Shown: piece by piece, positions 1 through 9,800 of the stretch
Layout of the letters: each line of letters starts with the position of its first letter
Position numbering within the stretch: the first letter of the stretch is position 1
Assembly (NCBI GenBank): GCA_015069695.1
Contig: JADCRZ010000001.1
Location: 1 to 64,000 of the forward strand
Direction of reading: 5' to 3'
Length of the DNA: 64,000 bases
Source of the DNA: Williamsia sp.
GTDB taxonomy: Bacteria; Bacteroidota; Bacteroidia; Chitinophagales; Chitinophagaceae
Translations under genes and position numbers: made by a program
Notes under the pieces: model-generated
Databases searched by the model: none
Told to the model about the DNA's origin: nothing
The model's input: the letters and a program-made list of their open reading frames with translations, nothing else

Positions 1-300
1 GGTATTCAGTTTTTTAGATTTTTTCTTTTTGTGTGTGTTATGCTGCTATAGTTTCCAAAGCTGTGCCGAAGAGCTAAGTGGCTGATCATCAACAAACAGC
101 AACTTGGCACACACCCAATTCCTTCCCAGGATTGGAAAAATTGTCTTTGAGCTGGAGCAGCCTGGTAGGGGATAGGAAAATATATCATGCTAAAAAGCCG
201 CAGCCCCTTTGTTTTGAACAAAGGGGCTGCGGCTTTTAAACAGTTTATTGCCGGTGAAACAGCTTTCTAGGCTGCTTCCGGTAAAACATAACAGCTTTTA
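1..300. other. Left-edge region without a supported gene
   Basis: No convincing gene is visible here. The only open frame that covers it begins inside the terminator hairpin at 193-237 and has no recognisable protein character. The left-hand gene presumably ends outside the window. Confidence 0.5.
193..237. terminator. Perfect 21-bp hairpin terminator
   Basis: Positions 193-213 and 217-237 are exact reverse complements with a 3-nt loop (TTG). The stem has a GC-rich core (GCCGCAGCCCC) and runs of A and T at its base, so it can terminate transcription in either direction. It lies 63 bp past the stop codon of the minus-strand receiver-like gene. Confidence 0.85.
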
Positions 301-687
301 TTAATTTAATGAAAAGGGGGGGAGATCCCAATGGTTGTCTGTGGATGGTTCGAGGAGCAGCATGCGCTGCAGACGGGCGTACTTTCTGGATTCGAAAGCA
401 GCCGTGATTTGATCGTCCAGATCATAAGAGGTTTCTCCCTGGTACTCCAGCACCAGGACGTCTTCCTGTAAGACCGGCAAAACCGCATGGAGCTTCTTCT
501 CATTGATGGTGTGGTCTGTTCCGTCCACAATTACCAGGTCAAAACGATGCCGGTGAAAAAGTTCAATCGCTGCCTCATCATTGGGGGCAGTGTTTACATG
601 AAAGGGGTGAGTGTCGCTTAGCCAATCATGCAAAGAATTGTGCTCTCCCTGTTGGTTGGAAACCACCAGTATGGATTTCTTGTTCAT
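301..687 (-). CDS. Response-regulator receiver-like protein
   Basis: A 128-residue single-domain protein with a CheY-like layout: a first beta strand (KSILVVS) after the start, and a hydrophobic strand FDLVIVDGTD whose Asp would be the phospho-acceptor. The acidic pair normally found after strand 1 is replaced by a QQGE-type sequence, and the conserved Lys near the end is not obvious, so phosphorylation is uncertain. There is no output domain. I chose the ATG at 687 because the frame upstream (to 768) reads as low-complexity non-protein sequence. The gene is divergent from the DoxX-like gene and ends at a strong terminator. A degenerate or stand-alone receiver is my best reading. Confidence 0.55.
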   Translation of the reverse strand: MNKKSILVVSNQQGEHNSLHDWLSDTHPFHVNTAPNDEAAIELFHRHRFDLVIVDGTDHTINEKKLHAVLPVLQEDVLVLEYQGETSYDLDDQITAAFESRKYARLQRMLLLEPSTDNHWDLPPFSLN

Positions 688-1003
688 GATTATTTTTTTG
701 GAAAAAATTTGTTTGTGTAAAGATTGTATAGAACTGAATGATTGCTTATCATACCTACGTACAATCACTTTGTATGGATGACCGATTTGTTACGATCGTT
801 GCATATCAAAGTTCTTAAAAATATTTGTAAACAACTACATTTTATTTGTCCATTTTTGTCCATTTTATTCCTGCTTTCTGACCGGTTTCTTAAATCCGCC
901 GGCCCGCCTGCCGGCATGCAAGTGCCCTCCTGCCACAGAGATGCTCACCCGCTCTTTCTGTTAGAAAAATATTGCATAAATTACCTGTAAAACAACTGCT
1001 TAT
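688..1003. other. Divergent intergenic region
   Basis: The region separates the minus-strand receiver-like gene from the plus-strand DoxX-like gene. It contains a short tandem motif TTTGTCCATTT repeated near 846-863, which might be regulatory. I see no gene and no clear promoter match. Confidence 0.4.
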
Positions 1004-2317
1004 ATGAGCCCCATTCCATGGCCCGGTAAGAATAACTGGACTTCCACCCAAAAAATTGTATTCCGCTTTGTATTTATTTATTTCGTGCTTTACTGTGCTC
1101 CCTGGACCTGGCTGGCCTACATTCCCGGGGGCGATCTCATCACCGGTCCTTACGACAAACTGGAAGATTGGGCCGTGCATGCCGCAAACCGCCTGTTTCG
1201 TCAATACAAAGAACTGGTCAGCCCCAACGGCAGCGGAGATACTTCCTATAATTGGGTACAGGTTGAACTATACCTGCTTCTTTCTGTACTGGGTTGCGTT
1301 ATCTGGTCACTCCTCGACCGGAAATGGGTCCAGTACAACCGGCTCGCCTATTGGTTTCGCCTTACGATACGCTACTGGATCATCATCACCTGTTTTGCCT
1401 ATGGCATTATCAAGCTTTTCTTTCTGCAAATGCCCTTTCCCAACCTGAGCCAACTGGCTACCCCGCTGGGCGACTACGCGCCAATGCGCCTGTCGTGGAT
1501 GTTCCTTGGCTATTCACAAACCTACCAGTTCTTCTCCGGGGCAGCAGAATTCCTGGCCGGGGCCCTGCTCCTGTTCAGAAGAACAGCGACCCTTGGTGCC
1601 CTGCTTGCAGCCGGTGTATTTGCCAATGTGATGATCATGAACCTGAGCTACGACATCCCGGTAAAGCTGTTTTCCACCCACCTTTTTGTAGCCTCGCTGC
1701 TCCTGCTCGCCTTTGAATACAAGCGCATTGCAGGCTTTTTACTCCTCAACCGGCCAACGGGGCCCAGCCATCTCTACCAGGTACGGTTTCCCAAAAAATG
1801 GATGCGCGTAACAAGGGTCGTTTTAAAATGCCTGTTCGTCGCCGTCGTTGTTGTCATGCCCTTTGTGATCAACTACAACCGCTACGTGCAGGTAAACAAT
1901 CCCCGTGACATTAAACCCATCCGCTCCGGCATTTACAACGTAGCCATCTTTGTCCGCAACCAGGATACAATTCCGCCCCTTATTACCGATAGCACCCGCT
2001 GGCAGGACGTGATCTTTGAAAAGGGCGGGTCGGGAAGCATCGCCACCACTGATACTACCTTCTGGCAGCGCTACCGCCGGGGCTATTTCACGTACTCCAC
2101 CGATACGCTGAAACAGGAAATTGAATTTAAAAAGTCAAACATGCAGCGGGAAAGCATCCTTCTTTTCCGGCTCAGATACGAGCTGCCCGACAGCAATACC
2201 ATCCGGCTCCGCGGAACGATCGGCAAGAACACCCTGTATGCCGAACTCCGCAAAAGCAGCCGCTATTTTCAGCTGCCCGAGCGCCAGTTCCACTGGCTCA
2301 GTGAATACAACCGGTAA
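1004..2317 (+). CDS. DoxX-like multipass membrane protein
   Basis: A 437-residue integral membrane protein. The first two thirds hold several hydrophobic segments (around residues 19-40, 90-105, 122-140, 170-225 and 280-300), with the pattern seen in DoxX-like proteins of Bacteroidota, including a segment near residue 182 rich in Gly/Ala (AAEFLAGALLLFRR). The last 135 residues are a soluble domain rich in beta strands with no recognised motif. Substrate and role are unknown; DoxX relatives are small membrane proteins of poorly defined redox function. The next gene, 65 bp downstream on the same strand, is also a small membrane protein, so the two may be co-transcribed. Confidence 0.6.
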   Translation: MSPIPWPGKNNWTSTQKIVFRFVFIYFVLYCAPWTWLAYIPGGDLITGPYDKLEDWAVHAANRLFRQYKELVSPNGSGDTSYNWVQVELYLLLSVLGCVIWSLLDRKWVQYNRLAYWFRLTIRYWIIITCFAYGIIKLFFLQMPFPNLSQLATPLGDYAPMRLSWMFLGYSQTYQFFSGAAEFLAGALLLFRRTATLGALLAAGVFANVMIMNLSYDIPVKLFSTHLFVASLLLLAFEYKRIAGFLLLNRPTGPSHLYQVRFPKKWMRVTRVVLKCLFVAVVVVMPFVINYNRYVQVNNPRDIKPIRSGIYNVAIFVRNQDTIPPLITDSTRWQDVIFEKGGSGSIATTDTTFWQRYRRGYFTYSTDTLKQEIEFKKSNMQRESILLFRLRYELPDSNTIRLRGTIGKNTLYAELRKSSRYFQLPERQFHWLSEYNR

Positions 2318-2382
2318 CCCCATTTCTATCTCCCTAAGAAGAGAACAAATCAGTAGCTTTATCCATATCAATCAACAAAACC

Positions 2383-2796
2383 ATGGCCTTACTTGGCGGA
2401 CGGCTGATCAAAGACAAGGAAAAAAGAAAACGCATTGTACACATTGTATCAGGCGTGGTCATCCTGGTTCATGCTTATGAAAAATGGGATTCAGGCCATC
2501 ATTCATATGTATACTTTTTAACAGCCGGTTTGGTATTCCTGGCTGTTGCCCTGCTGCACCCCATCATAGAACGCCGGGTGCCCTGGGTAGACGGCGTGTT
2601 CTTTGTAATCGAAGGAATCTTATCGCTGATCGTAGCAGCCGACTTTTTTCATATGGGCAAGAAGGCCCTGCCTTTTTGTTACCTGTTTGTTGCTGTTTTT
2701 CAGTTTCTTGTAGCTTTTGTAAAATCCAGGAAAGGCATCCGGCACCATCATGCCACCACACATGCCCAGGATAGGGAGCGATCGCTCAATCCTTGA
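2383..2796 (+). CDS. Small four-helix membrane protein, unknown function
   Basis: A 137-residue protein with four predicted transmembrane helices (about residues 19-33, 43-60, 69-87 and 94-112), a basic N-terminus (KDKEKRKR) and a His-rich polar tail (KGIRHHHATTHAQ). I do not recognise the family. It follows the DoxX-like gene by 65 bp on the same strand. The start at 2383 gives a short charged N-terminus before the first helix, which is a normal topology. Confidence 0.6.
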   Translation: MALLGGRLIKDKEKRKRIVHIVSGVVILVHAYEKWDSGHHSYVYFLTAGLVFLAVALLHPIIERRVPWVDGVFFVIEGILSLIVAADFFHMGKKALPFCYLFVAVFQFLVAFVKSRKGIRHHHATTHAQDRERSLNP

Positions 2797-2865
2797 TTGC
2801 CTGGCTCTTTGCAATCCTTATTTTATTCCTGTCTGATGATCTGATCCAGACGGGGTTAGCTTGAT

Positions 2866-2908
2866 CTACGATGCATCGTAGACCCATCCCTGCCCCTCCC
2901 CGGAGGGG
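2866..2908. repeat. Partial copy of the dispersed element (fragment E)
   Basis: Positions 2871-2894 match the core of the 122-bp dispersed element described below (TGCATCGTAGACCCA with one change in the C-rich part). The flanks differ: CTACGATGCATCGTAG (2866-2881) is a perfect 16-bp palindrome, and CCCCTCC/GGAGGGG at 2893-2908 forms a small hairpin. It lies between the 3' ends of two convergent genes. Confidence 0.5.
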
Positions 2909-2946
2909 ATAATACAAGCGCCCTTCTTATCTCCCCCAGCTGCTTT

Positions 2947-4944
2947 TTACTTGTTGAATTTATACAGTAAAAGTCCATAACCCACACCGGCCGGATCAGC
3001 AGTATTGGCGAGCTGAAAGGCCATCAACCTGCCATCGGTGGAAACAACGGGATTAGAGGCTTTGCCGCCTTCATAGTCGTTGAAACGGGTGAGGCGCACA
3101 AAGTCCTGGCCGGTGCCATCAAGGGCCAGCTTCCAGATGTCGATATTGGAGCCGCCGCGTCTGCCACCCAGTGAGTCGCACTGGCGGTCGGCTTCTACCA
3201 GCGTGTATTTGCCGTCCGGAAAAATGCCTTCACATTCGTTGTAGGTAAGGGGTTTTTTGCTGTAGTTGGTAACCTGCCTGGTTTGCAGGTCGATGCCCAT
3301 AACGGAGGCTGCCGTAAAATCCTTATTGGGTTCGTAACAGATAAAGGTCATCTTGCTGTCGTTGTCATAAAAATCCTGTGCTTCTACCCGGCAGGTAGAA
3401 TCAGGACTTTCATAAACAGTGACCGGGTTCACGATCCGGGGGCGCCCGCCTGATAAGTTCAGGTCGGCCACGATGAGCCGGGATGCGGCGGGTGCCAGAT
3501 CGGGTGCCTGGTCGTGCAGCTGGGAATAAGCGATCTTTAAACTCTTTTTTGAAATGGCCATGCCCTCGCTCATTTTCTGGCCCAGCTTGATGGGTTTGGA
3601 CCCCCGTTCCTTGCTCAGGAACCACAGCTCGTTATCACGCGTACGGCTGGTATTGATGTTTTCATAATGATCCGGCCCGATGAGGATATAATCGCCGGTG
3701 ACCAGGTGCATCACGCGCAGGAAAGCAGCACCCGGTACATTGCAGGTGAGACAGCGGATCTCCCGTGTTTGCAGGTCGATCGTCATGGCATCGCCAAAGC
3801 TTTTGGTCATGAATGCAATGTGTTTGTTGTCCGGGGAAAAATCGGCCCGTTCACCGAAACGTGTCAGCACTTCTATGTTGGCGGGAAGATGGTCGAGCGG
3901 GTTGCCCAGCTTTCTGTGTTGTGCCGCTCCGCCTTCTTCCTTCCATTCCCCGGTTTTTACATTCAGTGCCCAGGGCCTGGGTTCGGGCAGCCAGAGCTTG
4001 CCGTCTTCGATCTGCAGCGGCATCCACAGATAACGGGAGTCCCACTGGGTGCCCGGCTTCCACTGGTCGCCCATAAAGATGACGGTCGTTTCTTTTGTAC
4101 CCACTACCTTGATCAGCATGGTCGACTGTGAGCCGTAGGTATTGGTGGTGGGGGGGGCTACATCCTTGAAGGAGGTCCAGGGGCCTTCGAGCGAAGGGGC
4201 CGTGGCGTACTTGTTGGGATTGGGCCTCCAGCCTGTCAGGGCAGAGCCGATAGAATAATACAACCCTTTGTAATGCACGATGGCACCGCCTTCCATGTGT
4301 TCCTTTATCAGACTCATGTCTTTTTCCACGTCCATATAATCAGCTGAAAGCCGGGCAATGTGAAAGCCAAGGGGCCTGTCTTCAAACACCAGGTAAGCTG
4401 TGCCATCATCATCAATAAACTGTCCGATGTCGCGGCTTTCCCGGCCCAGCGGACGAAAGCTTTTTACATACGTGAAATTGCCGTCCGGCTTGTTGCTTAC
4501 GGCAATGCCTACCCGCGCAAAGCGGTACGAGCGGTCGTCCAGGTGGAAGTACATCACATACTTCCTGGAAGCTTTGTTGTAAAAAACTTTGGGACGCTCC
4601 AGTACCCAGCGGTAGCCTAAGTTCTCCGGATCGGTCATCTTTACAACATCCCCCCTGAACTTCCAGTTGGTGAGGTCGGTAGAAGAGTAACAGCTTACAT
4701 ACCGGAAGCCTGTGTCCAGTCCCCGCCTTCTTTCTTCACCATACCAGTAATACGTGTCTCCTATTTTAATGATACCACCCCCGTGCGCCTGCACGTGGTT
4801 GCCCTGGTCATCGGGCCATAGCTCACCGGGTCTGATAAAGGCTTGCTTCTGTGCATGGCTGTTGCTGAAGAGCGCAAGCGATAGCAGCAACAGGAAATAA
4901 GTCTGCATCCGGAACGGGAAAAAAGACAGGATGTGTGCGGTCAT
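2947..4944 (-). CDS. Secreted GH43-like glycosidase fused to a TolB-like propeller
   Basis: A 665-residue protein with an N-terminal signal peptide ending near SNSHAQ. Residues about 33-345 look like a five-bladed family 43 glycosidase of the exo-galactanase type (HGGGIIKIGDTYYWYGE, then RPKVFYNKASRKYVMY and IGQFIDDDGTAYLVFEDR). Residues about 360-665 look like a second propeller of PD40/TolB-type repeats (DFSPDNKHIAF, VSTDGRLMAF), as in oligogalacturonate lyase-like proteins. Such a fusion suggests action on pectin side chains. The gene follows a pectin methylesterase by 40 bp on the same strand, which supports this. The start at 4944 gives the leader a basic residue; Met13 (4908) is an alternative. 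The substrate is inferred. Confidence 0.7.
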   Translation of the reverse strand: MTAHILSFFPFRMQTYFLLLLSLALFSNSHAQKQAFIRPGELWPDDQGNHVQAHGGGIIKIGDTYYWYGEERRRGLDTGFRYVSCYSSTDLTNWKFRGDVVKMTDPENLGYRWVLERPKVFYNKASRKYVMYFHLDDRSYRFARVGIAVSNKPDGNFTYVKSFRPLGRESRDIGQFIDDDGTAYLVFEDRPLGFHIARLSADYMDVEKDMSLIKEHMEGGAIVHYKGLYYSIGSALTGWRPNPNKYATAPSLEGPWTSFKDVAPPTTNTYGSQSTMLIKVVGTKETTVIFMGDQWKPGTQWDSRYLWMPLQIEDGKLWLPEPRPWALNVKTGEWKEEGGAAQHRKLGNPLDHLPANIEVLTRFGERADFSPDNKHIAFMTKSFGDAMTIDLQTREIRCLTCNVPGAAFLRVMHLVTGDYILIGPDHYENINTSRTRDNELWFLSKERGSKPIKLGQKMSEGMAISKKSLKIAYSQLHDQAPDLAPAASRLIVADLNLSGGRPRIVNPVTVYESPDSTCRVEAQDFYDNDSKMTFICYEPNKDFTAASVMGIDLQTRQVTNYSKKPLTYNECEGIFPDGKYTLVEADRQCDSLGGRRGGSNIDIWKLALDGTGQDFVRLTRFNDYEGGKASNPVVSTDGRLMAFQLANTADPAGVGYGLLLYKFNK

Positions 4945-4984
4945 AGCTGGTTGGTTAAGTGATCAGGTTTTTATTGAATGGGTT

Positions 4985-5962
4985 TTATTTTCTGATGGAC
5001 AGGAGAGGGTTCCAGCCGGGAAAGACGGCCGCCATTGTATAGTGGGCCGCCTGTGCGGCTGTTAGCTGGTGAGCCCAGGCCACTCGTTTTTCCACGGCTG
5101 CACCCGGTCCGTAATTCTTGTATTCGGCATACCGGGCCGTCCTGTAATTTTCGGTATTGTTCCAGTTCGACCAGCCCTCGGGCCGGATGTGTTTGTCGAT
5201 ATAACAATAAAGATAGGTCACGCTTCCATAGGGGCGCCAGGGACGGCCCAGCGAAACCTGGTTGAGCGTACTGTCGCCGGTCAGCACGCAATCATGAAAT
5301 ACATAGCCATAAGCATGTCCCTGCGGGGTGGACGCTGCCGTGATATGCGAATTTTTTCTGCTGTGGATATGGCAGCCTTCAAACCAGGCAGTTGCCGCGC
5401 CAAAAATAAAATCCGTGCTTCCTTCAATATAACAGTTGCGGTAATACTGCCGGCTCTCTTCACTGCTGGTAAACAGGATGTCCTGGTTACCCACGATCCG
5501 GCAATTGTTGATCACGGCCCGGTCGCCCTGCACTTCCAGTCCGACGGCTTGTCCGGCCGTAAACCCGGCATCGTTCTGAAACGTGATGTTCTCCGCATAA
5601 AAATCATCTGCCCCTACCACAAAGCTTGCTGATGTGCGTGTGTTGATGGTATCACCACCGGGCGTGATCTTCCCGGTATGGTCATCGTAGGTAAGAATGG
5701 TGTTGAACTTGTCTTCTCCCTGCAGCACCACATGGTTTTGTCCGGGCCCAAGCCGCAGCTTTTCTTTGTACACGCCGTTGCGGATAAAAATAACCAGGTC
5801 TTTTTTATTGTTCAGTGGAACGGCCTTGAGCGCTTCCCCCACGGTTTTATACCGCCCGGTCCCGTCCTGTGCTACGGTGATCTTGTTTGTTTGGGCCGGC
5901 AGACAACTGCAGCCGAGCAGGAAAAGGGAGGTAAGCAGAAAGTTGAGTTTGGAACGCTTCAT
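4985..5962 (-). CDS. Secreted pectin methylesterase (CE8)
   Basis: A 325-residue protein with signal peptide (MKRSKLNFLLTSLFLLGC...). The family 8 carbohydrate esterase signatures appear in order: GVYKEKL, QAVGLEVQGDRAVINNC, NQDILFTSSE with the first catalytic Asp, STDFIFGAATAWFEGC with the second Asp, and LGRPWRPYGSVTYLYC with the conserved Arg and Trp. The length and order fit a minimal right-handed beta-helix esterase that removes methyl groups from homogalacturonan. LLGC could be a lipobox, giving an outer-membrane lipoprotein. I chose the ATG at 5962; 30 upstream codons do not look like protein. It probably forms an operon with the GH43-like gene 40 bp downstream. Confidence 0.88.
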   Translation of the reverse strand: MKRSKLNFLLTSLFLLGCSCLPAQTNKITVAQDGTGRYKTVGEALKAVPLNNKKDLVIFIRNGVYKEKLRLGPGQNHVVLQGEDKFNTILTYDDHTGKITPGGDTINTRTSASFVVGADDFYAENITFQNDAGFTAGQAVGLEVQGDRAVINNCRIVGNQDILFTSSEESRQYYRNCYIEGSTDFIFGAATAWFEGCHIHSRKNSHITAASTPQGHAYGYVFHDCVLTGDSTLNQVSLGRPWRPYGSVTYLYCYIDKHIRPEGWSNWNNTENYRTARYAEYKNYGPGAAVEKRVAWAHQLTAAQAAHYTMAAVFPGWNPLLSIRK

Positions 5963-6125
5963 ATGGTGATTCAATGCCTTTGTTTTTAGCTGCAAGATCG
6001 GACGGCATAGATAAATGGTGACATAATTTTTCCATTTTGTTTTGATAGGCAAAAATCAGCCAGCTACTTTACCAATCGATAAAATCCGGAAATTACACCG
6101 GCCATCTGTCAGGCAGTTTGTATGT

Positions 6126-6836
6126 ATGATTACCCGTTTCCATGCTGATAACTATATAGCTCTTTGTGATGAGCTGGCTGCCCAAGACCCAAGCCTGGGG
6201 CAGATCATTCAGCAATATGGCCATCCGCCGCTTTGGTCGCGCGCAGCCGGTTTTGCAACTCTGGTGCATATCATCCTGGAGCAGCAGGTGTCGCTGGCTT
6301 CTGCCATGGCTGCTTATACCAAGCTGGTGGAAAAATGCGGACAGGTAAGTCCGCAGGCGGTTCTCCTGTTGTCGGATGCAGACCTGAAAAGCTGTTATTT
6401 CAGCCGGCAAAAAATTGTATACGTGCGGAGCCTGGCAGAAGCTTTTGTGTCCGGCCGCATCAAACCGGAAAGTTTTGAAGAACGCACAGGGGAGGAGATC
6501 AGAATGATTTTAAAACAGGTAAAAGGCGTCGGCGACTGGACGGTAGATGTTTACCTGATCTTTGCCCTGCACCATGCCGACATCTTTCCCGCAGGCGATC
6601 TCGCTGTGATCAATGCCTTTAAGCTGCTGAAGGGCCTGCCCGTTCACACCTCCCGCGAATCCATCATACAAACTGCTGAAGCCTGGAAGCCTTACCGCTC
6701 TATCGCTGCCTTCCTGCTCTGGCACTATTACATAAAACGCCGCAACATCCGCCTCCTGCCAGGGATGTACGCTGTTACGGATGCTGTACCAAAAACAGAA
6801 GAGCTGCTTCCGGGCGGAAGCAGCTCTTCTCTGTGA
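6126..6836 (+). CDS. alkA: DNA-3-methyladenine glycosylase (AlkA type)
   Basis: A 236-residue HhH-GPD superfamily base-excision glycosylase. Visible signatures are LEQQVSLASA, the helix-hairpin-helix KGVGDWTVDVYLIF, and FPAGDLAV with the catalytic Asp. It would remove alkylated bases from DNA in the cytoplasm. It is shorter than E. coli AlkA because it lacks the N-terminal subdomain, as is common for Bacteroidota members. The ATG at 6126 gives a compact start; an in-frame extension to 6042 lacks family character. Its last 40 coding bases contain a hairpin that appears to be the terminator of the convergent gene, so the Gly/Ser-rich C-terminus (PGGSSSSL) is shaped by that hairpin. Confidence 0.85.
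   Translation: MITRFHADNYIALCDELAAQDPSLGQIIQQYGHPPLWSRAAGFATLVHIILEQQVSLASAMAAYTKLVEKCGQVSPQAVLLLSDADLKSCYFSRQKIVYVRSLAEAFVSGRIKPESFEERTGEEIRMILKQVKGVGDWTVDVYLIFALHHADIFPAGDLAVINAFKLLKGLPVHTSRESIIQTAEAWKPYRSIAAFLLWHYYIKRRNIRLLPGMYAVTDAVPKTEELLPGGSSSSL
6797..6830 (-). terminator. Terminator for the minus-strand giant gene, inside alkA
   Basis: Positions 6797-6812 and 6815-6830 are perfect 16-bp reverse complements (AGAAGAGCTGCTTCCG arm). On the minus strand the stem is followed by TGTTTTTGG, the expected U-tract, whereas the plus-strand side has no T-run. It therefore probably ends transcription of the 6874-11190 gene. Confidence 0.75.
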
Positions 6837-6873
6837 TAGATGCTGTTACAAGACAGGGCAGCAAGGAGTATCC

Positions 6874-9800
6874 TTATCTTTTTACGAATTTTTTGCTGAT
6901 AGTGTGACCACCGTATACAATGTTCATTGTGTATACTCCCGGGCTTAAGGAAGATACATTCACTGTGATCGGCTGACCTGTTACGCTCACTTCGCTGCTG
7001 TTGGCCAAAGTGCCAGCGGCAGAATAGATCTTCAATACAGCTTTGCTGTTGGCATTCGCCACCGGCTTGAGGGTGAACTGTACTTGATCAACAGCCGGAT
7101 TCGGTGTCAGTTTCAGTTCTGACGACAGGGCCAGGTTGTCAGCGGTTGTTGTTTCTTCTACCGCGGTCATTGTTCTGGCCGCAGTTGTGTTGGCAGAGAG
7201 TACATTTTGTGCATCTGTTACCAGGCCTCCTGCGCCTTTTCTCACAAGTACTGCAGAAGAGAAAGGAGCCAGTGTAATGGAGTTGTTGTAGGTATTGTTT
7301 TTCATATCTACATATGCTCCATCGAGCGAAATATTCTTGGTGCTGGTAGTGCTGTTGTATTCAAAGCGCAAGTAATCATCAGGGTTGGTTTTTGTCATGG
7401 AATACACTTCCTGAAGAACCAGGTTGTCTATCCAGAACACAGGGCACTCCATGGCGATGGGTGTATAAATCTCAAAGTAAGGATTGCTTACGTTTGTAGT
7501 GGGTGTGAAGAGCAGCTCGATCTCGCTCCTGGTGTTATTGACTTTAAAGAGCTTGGCATCGGTTCTGCCCACTCCGTAGGCACCCAGGAACGTACCAAAG
7601 AAATCGGTATTGTTGTCCGAGGCTGCTAGAACAGAAAACTTGATCCGGTAGGTATGTCCGCTCAACATCGTAGGCGTGGTTGGATCATAGAACTGAATGG
7701 ACTGGTATGAATTGTCCCTGTTTCCTCCGGTGTAGCTCACTTTTACGTCTCCGCCGTCAAGACCGTAACGGTCAAACTGAAGTGATGTATAGTAACCGGT
7801 AGGCGTTTGCATATTCTTGATCGAGTTGTCAAAACTTCCGTTGGTCACCATGTTTCCGGAGGTGCTGTTGATACTATAAGGGGCGATGTTCACCGGCGAC
7901 TTTGACGAGTTTGCATCAAAACCGTACGTGGATTTCCAGTGTGACAGATCATACCATTTTGGAATGACGGAAGGCGTGTTGAAGTAGGTATAGGTGGTGA
8001 AAACCTCTTTATCGTTGATAGGACGGCAGAAGTAGTTATTGTCCAGGCCTCCCATGCGTGACACGTCATTGTCCTTGGTTCTGAAGATCACCACCTGCTG
8101 ATCGGCTCTCTTTGACACAAAAATGTTGTTGTTCATTGATACATTTCTGATGGGATCATTGGGAGCCAGCAGGTCATGGGCGAACTCAATCTGTCCCATG
8201 TCGCAGTCGTACACGGTATTATTGGTAATCACAAGCTCGTGCGAATTGTGGTTGCCTATACCCCGTCCGTTACAACTGGCAATTGAGTTTCCTGACATCT
8301 CTACATCATTTGTCATATCATCCAGGTCAATGCCGTTTGCGGCATAATCCAGATAAGAGTCTGTTCCGTCTGATGCACCGGGACCATTTACGATGATGTT
8401 GTTCAGTATCTTTCTGCCATAGAATCCGCCGGCGTAGGTGTATATTCCACCACCGTCATCAGAAACAGTACAAAAGGTATTTACCACATTGTTCCTTACC
8501 GTAATTGAATTGCCTTTGAACTTGATGCCGTTATACCCTGTGTTGTATACTTCATTGTACTCTACTATATCATTGTCGCCTACAAGGGCGATTCCCTGGC
8601 GGGCATTGTCCGAATTGGCACCCATACCGGCAAACAGGCCTGTGTAGGTTAGCTTGTTATTTCTGATCAGCGAGTTATTTATATTCGGCCCTAAAAACAT
8701 GCCTACATTGTTTGTACGGCTGACATTGCAGCCTTCAATATTCAGGTTATTGGTATAGTTCGCATCGATGGCGTTTACACCTGTACCAAATATATTGCAG
8801 TTGGTAATCTTGATGTTGTTGCTGCTGCCTACAGAGATAGCTTTCTGGTTGGCACCCTGCAGGGATAAATTATCGATGGTGATATTGCTTTGTCCTAACA
8901 CAGTGAATAGCACATCCACGACACTTTCTTTCACCTCAATGTTGTACGGACTAACCGATCCAAGGTATACCTGCAGGTTTTTGCTGTTGGGATCGAAATA
9001 CCATTCGCCATACTGATCAAGTGTTTTAGGGTGATTTTGGATGAAATAGCCAAATCCGTCCAAACCGGGGTAGAAAGAAGGTGATTTGTAGTAGAAAGTA
9101 TTGCCTGCTTGGTAGAGAATCGGGCATTGGTCTACTACCCAGCGGCGTTTGCGCAGGGCCAACTCACCCCCTGTCCAGTTGATTGAACTGTTGTATTCGT
9201 TGTCAGTTATGCTTCCTGTATTGAGGGTGCCGTCATATGTATGCGAATCATAGATCAGGTATCCATGTAACGGATCATTGGCATTGGGATAGCGTCCCAT
9301 TTCCTTGGGTTCACCATTAATCGTAACCACATTGATGCGCGAGCCGGAGTAGTTGTAGTAGCTCGACCAGATGCCTCCTCCTAAATTAGACCAGTTGCTG
9401 AGCGTAGCAAAACCGTTGATGACGGGTTTGTTTCCTGTGCCATAGGAAGATACAATGATAGCGCTGGATTGATTCCAGGTTCTTTTAATGGAAATAGAGC
9501 CGTCAAACACATCTCCTCTTTTGAGCAGTACGGCATCATTATCGCCCAGGTAAGGAATGATAGAATTGAGCTTATCGAGCGACTTCCAGGGTGTGGCCGG
9601 GTTTTGTGCTTGTGCATTGGAACGGGAGTCATCACCGGTACTGCTGGAGAAATAGTAGTTGTTACGGCCTGTTAATCCTCCCGTTTCGTTTGATCCTGAC
9701 AAATCAGGAGCTGTTGGAGTTTCTGGTTTGGATACGCTGTTAACAACGTTGTAGCCCAGATAAGGCGTAAAAGCGTTATCCGGAATACGCTGACGGGCAA

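Noticed and set aside
6-221. 71-residue minus-strand frame at the left edge
   Set aside because: It starts inside a perfect terminator hairpin and has no protein character or family resemblance.
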